A stretch of 64,000 nt of DNA. It comes from Paenibacillus humicus NBRC 102415. Lineage in GTDB: Bacteria; Bacillota; Bacilli; Paenibacillales; Paenibacillaceae. This document shows positions 9,371 through 17,556 of this stretch, piece by piece. The position numbers and the translations under genes are program-made. The stretch is from assembly GCF_004000905.1 (NCBI RefSeq), contig NZ_BIMD01000008.1:62001-126000 (forward strand). The letters run 5' to 3'. Every line of letters begins with the position of its first letter. Position 1 is the first letter of the stretch. Below the pieces are notes generated by a model that saw nothing but the letters and a program-made list of their open reading frames with translations, was not told the DNA's origin and did not search any database.

Positions 9371-9754
9371 TCAGGAACGGCCCCGGGCGCTCCAGGCGGC
9401 CCAGGCGGTCAGCGCCCAGCCGGCGATGAAGCAGAGTCCTCCGAGCGGCGTGATGGCTCCGAGCCAAGTGTCTCCGCTCATGCTCAGCACGTACAGGCTT
9501 CCCGAGAAGAGGAAGATGCCCGCATTGATGAGCCGGCCGCCGTTGCGCAAGGCCCGGATCTCTCCCAGACGGCTGGCGGCGAAGGCGATGAGGATAAGGG
9601 CGATGGCATGATACATCTGATAACGGACGCCGGTCTCGAATACGTCCAGCATGTCGCTCGTAAGGCGGTCCTTGAGCCCATGGGCTCCGAACGCTCCGAG
9701 CGCGACGGAGATCAGGGCATGGACCGAGCCGTAGGCGATATAACGGGGAAACAT
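9371..9754 (-). CDS. DUF423 family small membrane protein
   Basis: A 127-residue integral membrane protein with four predicted hydrophobic segments. The motifs LGAFGAHGLKDRL, FETGVRYQMYHAIALI, NAGIFLFSGSLYVLS and ITPLGGLCFIAGW are those of DUF423 (YwdK-like) proteins, whose function is unknown. The start at 9754 has GAGGTG about 10 nt upstream. It is convergent with the gene at 8797 and divergent from yhbH. Confidence 0.9.
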   Translation of the reverse strand: MFPRYIAYGSVHALISVALGAFGAHGLKDRLTSDMLDVFETGVRYQMYHAIALILIAFAASRLGEIRALRNGGRLINAGIFLFSGSLYVLSMSGDTWLGAITPLGGLCFIAGWALTAWAAWSARGRS

Positions 9755-9954
9755 GATGCGGCTTCACCTCTTCTTGCAAGCACGTAATCCGGCTCGCGAA
9801 TGTTCCCATTATACCATATCCCCTTGAAGGCTCGTCCAGCGCCAAGCAGACGCCTCGCCCTGCGCCTGCATTCGGTAATGAATCCCCTCCCCATGAATAT
9901 ACTTGGAGAACAGGTCCTACAGGCTCTGAAATACACATAGTGGGGTGAGCGGCT

Positions 9955-11100
9955 ATGACGGAACCGCTGTCCATCGTCTCCCGCGAGGATTGGTCCCTGC
10001 ATCGCAAAGGCTATCAGGACCAGACCCGCCATCAGCAGAAGGTGCGCGAGGCCATCAAGCAAAATCTGAAAGATATCGTCACCGACGAAAGCATCATCCT
10101 CTCGAATGGGCGCGAAACCGTCAAGGTGCCGGTAAAAAGCATCGACGAGTACCGCTTCGTCTACAATCACAACAAGCAGCAGCATGTCGGACAAGGAGAC
10201 GGGGACTCCCAGGTAGGCGACGTTCTTGGCGTGGACCCTTCCGCAGCCAAGGGCAAAGGCAAAGGGCAAGGGGCGGGGGATCAGGCCGGCGAGGATTATT
10301 TCGAGACCGAGGTCACCATGGATGAGCTGGAGGATCTGCTGTTCGAGGAGCTGGAGCTGCCAAGGCTGGAGCAGAAGCAGAAGGAGAACGTTCAAGCCGC
10401 CGACATCGTGTTTCAGGATATCCGCAAAAAAGGCATCATGAGCAACATCGACAAAAAGCGCACGCTGCTTGAAAACCTTCGGCGCAACGCCAACGCGGGA
10501 CGTCAAGGCATCGGGGGGATCACTCCGGAGGATCTGCGCTACAAAACGTGGCAGGAGGTCATGAAGCCCCACTCCAACGCCGTCGTGCTCGCCCTCATGG
10601 ATACATCCGGCAGCATGGGCTCGTTCGAGAAATACTGCGCCCGCAGCTTCTTCTTCTGGATGACCAAGTTCCTGCGCCGCAAATACGAGCATGTCGAGAT
10701 CGTATTCGTCGCCCACCATACGGAAGCGAAGGAAGTGACCGAGGAGGAGTTCTTCACCCGCGGCGAGAGCGGCGGCACGATCTGCTCGTCCGCCTATCAG
10801 AAGGCTCTCGACATCATCGACAGCCGCTACCCTTCAGCCAATTGGAATATTTACCCCTTCCATTTTTCCGACGGCGACAACCTGACCTCGGACAACGAGA
10901 AATGCATCAAGCTGATCGACGAGCTGATGAAGCGTTCCAACCTGTTCGGCTATGGCGAGGTCAACCAGTACAACCGGAGCAGCACCCTGATGTCCGCCTA
11001 CAAGCATATCCAGGACAAGAAATTCCTGTTCTCCGTCATCCGCGACAAAAGCGAGGTCTATGATGCCCTCAAGCGGTTCTTCGCGAAGCCGGCAGGCTGA
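9955..11100 (+). CDS. yhbH: Sporulation protein YhbH (DUF444, VWA-like)
   Basis: A 381-residue protein of the YhbH/YeaH family. The N-terminal block [20 protein letters not shown], the [14 protein letters not shown] segment and the VWA-like metal site [15 protein letters not shown] are diagnostic. In Bacillus subtilis YhbH is a sporulation protein, and in many genomes the family goes with the serine kinase PrkA/YeaG and SpoVR/YcgB. Here spoVR is in the same window at 34.9 kb, but prkA is not visible. A Gly/Lys-rich linker lies at about residues 94-106. The ATG at 9955 follows GGGGTGA. No downstream terminator was seen; the gene runs into a tandem repeat. Confidence 0.93.
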   Translation: MTEPLSIVSREDWSLHRKGYQDQTRHQQKVREAIKQNLKDIVTDESIILSNGRETVKVPVKSIDEYRFVYNHNKQQHVGQGDGDSQVGDVLGVDPSAAKGKGKGQGAGDQAGEDYFETEVTMDELEDLLFEELELPRLEQKQKENVQAADIVFQDIRKKGIMSNIDKKRTLLENLRRNANAGRQGIGGITPEDLRYKTWQEVMKPHSNAVVLALMDTSGSMGSFEKYCARSFFFWMTKFLRRKYEHVEIVFVAHHTEAKEVTEEEFFTRGESGGTICSSAYQKALDIIDSRYPSANWNIYPFHFSDGDNLTSDNEKCIKLIDELMKRSNLFGYGEVNQYNRSSTLMSAYKHIQDKKFLFSVIRDKSEVYDALKRFFAKPAG

Positions 11101-11159
11101 GGCCCGGCAGGCAGCCTCCTGGCTCGTCCTGACGAGGCGAGCGCCGGCTCGAGGCATTC

Positions 11160-11259
11160 ATGCCATTGGCTGCCTCGCGGCGTCATGCCATTGGCTGCTT
11201 CGCGGCGTCATGCCATTGGCCAACTCGCGGCGTTATGCCATTGGCCGTTTCTTGGCGGT
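11160..11259. repeat. Four direct copies of a 25-bp intergenic tandem repeat
   Basis: Units start at 11160, 11185, 11210 and 11235, exactly 25 bp apart. Each begins ATGCCATTGG; the first two end in TCGCGGCGTC and differ by one base, while the third and fourth are progressively divergent. The array lies 60 bp after the yhbH stop and encodes nothing convincing. Confidence 0.9.
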
Positions 11260-11489
11260 TGGCATGACGCCGCCTCACGACGCGCCAAAAGGGCTGCGCC
11301 CCGCCGGACCTCGTGCGGTCCAGCGGCCGGCACAGCCTTTGCCTGCGTCAGGACGCCTCCCGGCAGCCCGCCCTTCTTATCGCTGCTCGCGTGTACGAAC
11401 CCGACCCGGTCGACGATGACAAGCCCAATGAACAGGACAAGAATGAGGCTTGTGCGGGTCCATCCGCCTCCTCCGGCAACCGGCACGTC
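11208..11489 (-). CDS. Candidate small single-span membrane protein (YjcZ-like?)
   Basis: Reading on the minus strand, a GTG at 11489 has GAGGAG nine nt upstream; an ATG at 11495 is too close to that site. The product starts with a Gly-rich stretch and a hydrophobic span, SLILVLFIGLVIV. This resembles the short YjcZ-type sporulation peptides (Gly-rich head, then ILVLFILLVI), but those end right after the span, while this reading frame continues through about 60 low-quality residues into the tandem repeat. The gene may be a decayed or recently extended copy, or not a gene. Confidence 0.3.
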   Translation of the reverse strand, partial: DVPVAGGGGWTRTSLILVLFIGLVIVDRVGFVHASSDKKGGLPGGVLTQAKAVPAAGPHEVRRGAALLARREAASCQPPRNGQWHNAASWPMA

Positions 11490-11623
11490 TTTCATCTCCT
11501 CACACGAACGTATGGTTCAACCCGTGCGGAACATGGCGCTCATGATTGGACAAGTGCCTCCGACGCGATGAATATCCTTGTTGAACGCGATGATTATCCT
11601 TGCTGAAACCGAGGTGAGTCGAA

Positions 11624-13582
11624 ATGAAATGGAGCGTACAGGCGAAGGAAACGGCAGAACGGCTCCGGGAAGAGCTTCTGGAGCGGCAAAGTCCCGACGG
11701 CGCATGGCGGCTGTGCTGCGAGAGCGGCGTCATGAGCGATGCTTTTTTGCTGATCCTGCTGAAGGCGATGGATTGGATGGAGGATCATCGCGAGCTGGCT
11801 CGGCGGATCGCGCAGCGCATTGCCGTGCTTCAGGAAGACGGCGGAGGCTGGAAGCTGCATGAGGATCAGAAGGAAGGCCATCTGGAGTCGACCGTGGAAG
11901 CCTATTACGCGCTGCTCGCCACCGGCTATTACGAATACGGCGATCCGCGGATGGTCAACGCCCGCCGCTTCATTCTCGCACGAGGCGGGCTTGGAGAAGT
12001 ACGGACGATGATGACCCAGGTGCTGCTCTGCATGACCGGCCAGCTGGATTGGCCGCGGGTTCTGCGCATTCCGGTCGAGACGCTGCTCGCCCCGTCCTGG
12101 CTGCCGCTCAGCCTGTTCGATCTGTCCGGCCATGCCCGCGTTCATCTCGTGCCGGTGCTCATGCTGGCCTCCGGCAGCTTCAAGCTCGGCGATGGGCGCC
12201 TGCCCAATCTCTCGGAGCTCGCGGCCGGAGAGAGCAGGAGCTTTCTGAAGCCTCCTTCGCTTCCGGGGCCGCTTGCCGGCATGGCCGAGGCGCTCGCTGC
12301 CGGCCATTCCCCTCTCTACCCGGCATCGCTGGACAAGGGCGAGAAATTCATGCTCGACCGGATAGAGCCGAACGGCACTCTGCTCACCTATTCCACCGCC
12401 ACCATCCTCATGATCGCAGCTCTCGTCTCCATCGGCTACCCGCCAAGCCACGAGGTCATAAGGCGCGGCCTCGACGGAATCCGGTCGCTCGTATGGGATG
12501 ATCCGCGTCACGAGATCTCCCATTTGCAGATCGCCTCCTCGACCGTATGGGATACGGCGATGCTGGGCTGCGTGCTGCATGAAAGTGGACTTTCCGCAGA
12601 TCATGACGCGCTGCAGCGGGCGGCAGGATATATAGCCTCCCGCCAGCAGACGGCCAAGGGCGACTGGGCTCGCCGCAATCCTCGCACGCCGCCCGGAGGC
12701 TGGGGATTCTCGGATGTGAACACCCGCTATCCGGATATCGACGATACGACAGCCTCTCTCTCGATGCTCCAAAGGATTCCCGCAGCGGATGCTTTCCCGG
12801 ATGAAGCCCGCGAACGAGGGGACCGCTGGGTGTGGTCGATGCAGAACAAAGACGGCGGCTGGCCGGCCTTTGAGCGTGAATCCGGAAGCCCGCTGATCGG
12901 GCTTATCCAGTTCGAGCAGGCCTCGCAGATCGTCACCGATCCTTCTACGGTCGACCTGACCGCCCGCACGCTTGCGTGGTCAAGCCGCCGGAATGACCCG
13001 GCTCCTTCTTGGGTAAGCGCGGCGGTGGACCCCGGAGAAGGCGGACAGGATCCGCATGGCGATGCCGCTGTCCGTGCAGCCGCCTGGATCCTGAAGCAGC
13101 AGCAGCGCTCCGGCTGCTGGCCGGGACGCTGGGGAATCGCCTATGTGCACGGCACCGGCGCAGCGATCACCGGTCTAATGGCCATGCGCGCCAAGCGCAG
13201 CGCCTCCGCCCTCTACCGCGGCATGAACTGGCTCCTCTCCGTGCAGAATGCGGACGGCGGCTGGGGCGAATCCTGCTTCAGCGACGTCGCTTCAGAATAC
13301 CGTGCGCTCGGAGCAAGCACGCCATCGCAAACCGCCTGGGCGCTCGAAGGATTGATGGCTCATCCCTCCTCGCCCCCCGTCGCCATCGATCGGGGCATCG
13401 AATGCCTGATCGAGCTGTTGGAGGCGGACGACTGGCGCAGCCGCTATCCGACCGGCGGCGGCTTGCCCGGCCATGTGTACCTGAACTATCACAGCAGCCG
13501 GTACATATGGCCGCTGCGGGTGTTGTCCGCTTATGCGGCAAGCGCAGCCTCGAAGCTGAACGGCGCCGAGCCAAAGAGCTGA
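11624..13582 (+). CDS. sqhC: Squalene-hopene / tetraprenyl-beta-curcumene cyclase family protein
   Basis: A class II (proton-initiated) terpene cyclase of 652 residues, the family length. The catalytic acid motif is DIDDTT (first Asp about residue 371). QW repeats are visible (QSPDGAWRL, QNKDGGWPAF, QQRSGCWPGRWG, QNADGGWGES). It lacks the extended N-terminus of many hopene-forming enzymes. The block WLPLSLFDLSGHARVHLVPV and the TT after DIDD remind me of Bacillus SqhC, which cyclises tetraprenyl-beta-curcumene to sporulenol in spores. Substrate cannot be fixed by reading. The ATG at 11624 has GAGGTGA upstream. Confidence 0.88.
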   Translation: MKWSVQAKETAERLREELLERQSPDGAWRLCCESGVMSDAFLLILLKAMDWMEDHRELARRIAQRIAVLQEDGGGWKLHEDQKEGHLESTVEAYYALLATGYYEYGDPRMVNARRFILARGGLGEVRTMMTQVLLCMTGQLDWPRVLRIPVETLLAPSWLPLSLFDLSGHARVHLVPVLMLASGSFKLGDGRLPNLSELAAGESRSFLKPPSLPGPLAGMAEALAAGHSPLYPASLDKGEKFMLDRIEPNGTLLTYSTATILMIAALVSIGYPPSHEVIRRGLDGIRSLVWDDPRHEISHLQIASSTVWDTAMLGCVLHESGLSADHDALQRAAGYIASRQQTAKGDWARRNPRTPPGGWGFSDVNTRYPDIDDTTASLSMLQRIPAADAFPDEARERGDRWVWSMQNKDGGWPAFERESGSPLIGLIQFEQASQIVTDPSTVDLTARTLAWSSRRNDPAPSWVSAAVDPGEGGQDPHGDAAVRAAAWILKQQQRSGCWPGRWGIAYVHGTGAAITGLMAMRAKRSASALYRGMNWLLSVQNADGGWGESCFSDVASEYRALGASTPSQTAWALEGLMAHPSSPPVAIDRGIECLIELLEADDWRSRYPTGGGLPGHVYLNYHSSRYIWPLRVLSAYAASAASKLNGAEPKS

Positions 13583-13928
13583 TCCCCAGGGGACCGCTTT
13601 AGCTGGGTGATTTTCAGTCGTCGCGTTCTCCCCGAGCCTGGGTTGGGGAATATGAAACACATGCGGCGGCCATCTCATCTCAGCGAATCCTTTAAACAGC
13701 AAAACCCGGCTCTCTCGGAGCCGGGTTTTGCTGTTTATTCAAGCCGCAGTTCCGGCTCCTTCTGCCGCAGAAAATCCGACCTCGCCTTCATCTCCAGTGC
13801 AAGTGGAAAGCCCTGCACCGAGGGCTGAGGCCGGATAAGCGAATAAGACGGTTTTCTCGCCTTATTCCGGTTTTACATTCGGTTGAAAGGTCAAGAAAGC
13901 GGCTAGCGGAACAGTCCTCCGCCTGATT
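13583..13928. other. Convergent intergenic region
   Basis: Between the cyclase gene (plus) and the GH2 gene (minus). It contains the strong hairpin at 13695-13735 and a weaker AATAAG/CTTATT hairpin near 13841-13867. No gene is seen. Confidence 0.7.
13695..13735 (+). terminator. Hairpin terminator after the cyclase gene
   Basis: An 18-bp near-perfect stem (13695-13712 with 13718-13735) whose core is AAAACCCGGCTC / GAGCCGGGTTTT. Being symmetric, it could act on both strands. Confidence 0.8.
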
Positions 13929-15695
13929 CTATTCCTGCCAGCGTCCCTCATTGATCGTCCGGATCGTCTCCAGCGGCAGCTTGGGCTGACGGTCGTACGT
14001 CAGCAGGCCGTTGATCTCCTGCTCCACGTCCGTCAGCTGCGTATAGCAATATCCCTGCACGCATCCGGACAGAAGCAGCGGCGATATGACCGCGTTCAGC
14101 CGGGCCGCAAAGTCCTCGTCGTTCTCCGCTCCGGAATAGCCCCAGCCTTCCCAGTCGCTTTTCTTGTAAGCGATGCCGCCGAACTCCGTCACGAGGATCG
14201 GCTGTCCGCGGTAAGGGAAGCCGTCCACCGCCAGCACGCGTCCGGCCGGCGATGCCGAGACGGCGTTTTCCGCCGTGGAATAGCGCTTCTCCAGCACCTC
14301 GCGGCGCCATTCGTAGTCGTGGATGTTGAACAGGTCGGTGCTCACCATCTCCCAGCCGTCGTTGGAGATGACCGGACGCGTCGCGTCAAGCGACCTTGTC
14401 AGATGGTACATCGCCTGGGCATGCTCCTGCTGCCGCTTGTCGACGGCGATGTTCGGCACGCCCCAGCTCTCGTTGAGCGGCACCCAGACGACGACGGACG
14501 GATGATTGTAATCCCGCTCGATGCTCTCCTGCCATTCCTGGGTGAAGCGCCGCACGTATTCCTCCGAATATTCGTACGCATTCGCCGCCTCGCCCCATAC
14601 AAGCAGGCCCGGCTTGTCGCACCAGTACAGATAGCGCGGATCCTCCAGCTTCTGGTGCTTGCGGGCTCCGTTGAAGCCCATTTCCTTGGTCAGCTCGACA
14701 TCGCGCCGGATCGCCTCGTCGCTCGGCGGCGTAAGGTTGCCGTCCGGGAAATACCCCTGGTCCAGAACCAGCTTCATGAAATAAGGCCGGTTGTTCAGGC
14801 ACAGCCTGCCGCTCTCGATCGAGATTTTGCGCATCCCGAAGTAGCTCGCCACCTCGTCGAGAACCTCTTCCCCGTCCAGCAGGCTGAACCGGACGTCGTA
14901 CAGGTTCGGCCGCTCCGGCGACCACCACCGGCCGAGACCGTGGTCGTTGAAGTCCGCCAGCCGGATGCTGCGGGCTTCATGCGCGCCGCGAACCGAGAAC
15001 GTATCGCTGGCAACCGGCTCGCCCTGGAACGAAATGTCCACCTGCAGCGTCAATCCGTCTCTCAGCGGCCCCTGCACCCAGGAACGGATTTCCACCGTTT
15101 GGCGGTCGATATCCGGCGTGAATCTCACTTTGCCCAGCGAGGTCTCGGAGACCGCCTCCATCCATACCGTCTGCCAGATGCCGGTCGTGCGGGTGTAAAA
15201 GATGCTTGCCGAGTCGCTTTTCCAGTACTGCTTGCCCCGCGGAAGCGTGACGTCCTTGCTGTAATCGGCCGCCTTCACGACGAGCTGGTTCTTCTCCCCG
15301 CCATCATGCAGGGCAGCGGTGATATCCGCGCTGAACGGCGTATGCCCTCCCTCGTGGCGGGCGACGAGGATCCCGTTCACCCATACCGAGGCGTCGTAGT
15401 CGACCGCTCCGAAATGAAGCCGAATCCGCTTGCCTGCAAACGGCTCGGGAAGCTCCAGCTCCCGGCGGTACCAGACGATGTCGTGGAACTCCGGATCTCC
15501 GATGCCGCTGAGCTTGCTTTGGAAGGCGAAGGGCACCTGGATGACGCGCTCCAAAGGCGTCTCACCCTTATGCCAGCCTTTCCTCTCTCCTTCTCCGGCG
15601 TCGTCGAAGCCGAATTCCCATTCCCCGTTCAGATTGATCCAGCTCTCCCTGGCGAATTGCGGCCTCGGATACTCCGCGCGATGCTGATCTACCAT
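13929..15695 (-). CDS. Glycoside hydrolase family 2 (beta-galactosidase/glucuronidase-type)
   Basis: A 588-residue cytoplasmic GH2 enzyme without signal peptide. It has the sugar-binding jelly-roll domain (WINLNGEWEFGFDD, VWVNGILVARHEGGHTPF), an immunoglobulin-like domain and the TIM barrel. The acid/base Glu is in VVWVPLNESWG and the nucleophile in PILVTEFGG. I placed the start at 15695, where GGAGG lies 9 nt upstream, rather than the ATG at 15734. It lies downstream of the YesN-like regulator gene in the same direction, so it probably acts on an imported oligosaccharide, such as one carrying galactosyl or arabinosyl side chains. Exact specificity is unknown. Confidence 0.88.
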   Translation of the reverse strand: MVDQHRAEYPRPQFARESWINLNGEWEFGFDDAGEGERKGWHKGETPLERVIQVPFAFQSKLSGIGDPEFHDIVWYRRELELPEPFAGKRIRLHFGAVDYDASVWVNGILVARHEGGHTPFSADITAALHDGGEKNQLVVKAADYSKDVTLPRGKQYWKSDSASIFYTRTTGIWQTVWMEAVSETSLGKVRFTPDIDRQTVEIRSWVQGPLRDGLTLQVDISFQGEPVASDTFSVRGAHEARSIRLADFNDHGLGRWWSPERPNLYDVRFSLLDGEEVLDEVASYFGMRKISIESGRLCLNNRPYFMKLVLDQGYFPDGNLTPPSDEAIRRDVELTKEMGFNGARKHQKLEDPRYLYWCDKPGLLVWGEAANAYEYSEEYVRRFTQEWQESIERDYNHPSVVVWVPLNESWGVPNIAVDKRQQEHAQAMYHLTRSLDATRPVISNDGWEMVSTDLFNIHDYEWRREVLEKRYSTAENAVSASPAGRVLAVDGFPYRGQPILVTEFGGIAYKKSDWEGWGYSGAENDEDFAARLNAVISPLLLSGCVQGYCYTQLTDVEQEINGLLTYDRQPKLPLETIRTINEGRWQE

Positions 15696-15804
15696 TCGAA
15701 ATTTCCTCCACTCATTGTTATAGACCTCATGCACTCACCGTTGTGGTCCTCAAGCACTTTTAAGCATGGATCTTATCCAACTTGCCGATTCGGGACTGAT
15801 GCCC

Positions 15805-15919
15805 TTCGGCATAGGCCTCATCCGTTCGCAACATAGCCTCAATTAAACGTCGGCATTGGCCTCATTTGCGCGCCGGCATCGTCCACATTTGCACGCCGAA
15901 TTGGCCTCATTTGCGTAAG
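15805..15919. repeat. Degenerate 23-bp tandem repeat upstream of the GH2 gene
   Basis: Three units in exact 23-bp register start at 15851, 15874 and 15897, each with the core TTGGCCTCATTTGCG or a close variant. Two more degenerate copies precede them (15805-15850), sharing GCCTCA. The array fills the gap between the regulator gene stop (15928) and the GH2 start. Confidence 0.75.
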
Positions 15920-15927
15920 CATTGAAC

Positions 15928-17556
15928 TCATGCCAGCGGACGATCGCCGCCCGCGCGCATGCTGTCCCTGTATTCTTTGGGCGAGACGCCGAGCCGGCTT
16001 TTGAACACCCGGTTGAAATGCCGCACATGGGCGAATCCGGTTTCCTCTGCGATCGCATTGATCTTCTCGTTGGTGAAGGCGAGCTTGCGCTGGGCCTCTC
16101 TCGTGCGGACGCGGGTCAGCTGCTCGATGAAGGTGACCCCCGTCCGCTGCTTGAACAGATTGCTGAAGTAAGCCGGGTTCAAAAACACTTCGTCCGCGAC
16201 GTCCTTCAGCGTCAGCGCCTCCCGGAAGTTCGCCTCGATGTAGCGGCTCGCCGCCGCGATCGGGTCCCGGTCCTGTTGCTCCCTCGACTGCTGGATCGCC
16301 TCCGCAAGCCGGCACAGCAGCTCCTCGAGCCGCTCCGCGAGCTCCTGCCGGGAGGTGATGGCGCAAATCTCGACGAGCATCCTGCCGATATCCGAACGGT
16401 CCAGCCAGGCGCCCGCCGCCCCGAGCTCCTCCGCCAGCTCGTAGTAGCGGATCAGCAGCTTGCACAGCTGCTGGTGGATGCTCTCCGGCGTGCGGGCCGT
16501 GCCGCACAGCTCGTCGATCCACTGGCGCGCCATGGCCGCGATGATCTCGCTCCGGCCTTCCATGACCGCCTTCTCCAGGCTGTCGGCGGAACGCTTCGCG
16601 GCCTCGTCGTCCGCACGGCCGCTCCCGGCGACCTCGGCATAGTCCAGCACGCTGTCGCCGCCGACGATGAGCCGGTGCAGCAGCGCGATTTCGGCTTCGC
16701 CGTACGCCTTCGGAATGCCGGCCAGCCCCTCGGCCGGCCGGCCGACTCCGATCGTCACCGTAAGCCGCGACAGGGAAGAGATCTGCCTGCGGATCATGTC
16801 CGCCAGCGAATCCGAACGGCTCGGCAGCGGTTCCGGCCGCTCGAGATTGATGAGCGCGACCACCTTCGAATCCGACAGCACGAAGCTGAGCCCCTTGGCG
16901 TGCCGGTCCAGCATTTCCTGCACGAACTGCCGGATGTACAGCTGGAACAGCGAAGCGTCGCCGCTCCGGTAGCGCTCCTCCCCGACCGACTGCTTGTCGA
17001 GCTTGATGACCATGCAGACGAAGTACGGATGCGGGAGCGCTATGCCCATCTGCTCCAGCAGCCGCAGCTCGCTCTCATCCACCCTGCCCGACAGCAGGGA
17101 TTCGGCCAGATGCTCCGTCATATGGCGCCGCACGGCCGGCTGCGCGTCCCAGCCCGTCTCCGAACGGGCGGACTTCCGGCGCCGCTCCACCTCTGCCTTG
17201 AGCCTCTCCAGCACCTGGGACAGCTCCTCGCGCTCGACCGGCTTCATCAGATAGTCCATCGCCCCCTGGCGCATCGACTGCTGGACGTAGGCAAAATCGT
17301 CGTAGCCGCTGACAACGACGGTCAGCAGCTCCTGGCGCCGGCTGCCCGCCATCTGCTGCAGCTGAATGCCGTCCATGCGAGGCATGCGGATATCCGTCAG
17401 CAGGACGTCGGGAGCGAGCTCCTCGATTTTATCCAGCGCTTCGTACCCGTCGCAGGCTTCGCCGACGATCTCCCAGCTCTCGTCGAGGCCGGCGATCATC
17501 TTGCGGAGCCCCCTGCGGAAGATCGACTCGTCATCGACAATCAATATTTTCGGCAT
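15928..17556 (-). CDS. YesN-like response regulator, AraC-type DNA-binding domain
   Basis: A 542-residue regulator. The receiver domain (1-120) has the acidic pair in ILIVDDES, phospho-acceptor D55 in LLTDIRMPRMDG and the Lys of DYLMKPVEREE. A long middle region (about 150-420) is typical of YesN proteins. The C-terminus carries two HTH motifs of the AraC family: ALTLKDVADEVFLNPAYFSN, then NAIAEETGFAHVRHFNRVFK. Its ATG directly follows the kinase stop, so the pair is translationally coupled. It presumably activates this carbohydrate locus when the YesM-type kinase is stimulated (inference from family behaviour). Confidence 0.93.
   Translation of the reverse strand: MPKILIVDDESIFRRGLRKMIAGLDESWEIVGEACDGYEALDKIEELAPDVLLTDIRMPRMDGIQLQQMAGSRRQELLTVVVSGYDDFAYVQQSMRQGAMDYLMKPVEREELSQVLERLKAEVERRRKSARSETGWDAQPAVRRHMTEHLAESLLSGRVDESELRLLEQMGIALPHPYFVCMVIKLDKQSVGEERYRSGDASLFQLYIRQFVQEMLDRHAKGLSFVLSDSKVVALINLERPEPLPSRSDSLADMIRRQISSLSRLTVTIGVGRPAEGLAGIPKAYGEAEIALLHRLIVGGDSVLDYAEVAGSGRADDEAAKRSADSLEKAVMEGRSEIIAAMARQWIDELCGTARTPESIHQQLCKLLIRYYELAEELGAAGAWLDRSDIGRMLVEICAITSRQELAERLEELLCRLAEAIQQSREQQDRDPIAAASRYIEANFREALTLKDVADEVFLNPAYFSNLFKQRTGVTFIEQLTRVRTREAQRKLAFTNEKINAIAEETGFAHVRHFNRVFKSRLGVSPKEYRDSMRAGGDRPLA

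Larger units (their letters stand above)
11101..11623. other. Intergenic region between yhbH and the cyclase gene
   Basis: Holds the 25-bp tandem repeat (11160-11259), the doubtful minus-strand reading frame (11208-11489), and the short region before the cyclase gene. I saw no terminator with a T run and no RNA gene here. Confidence 0.6.
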
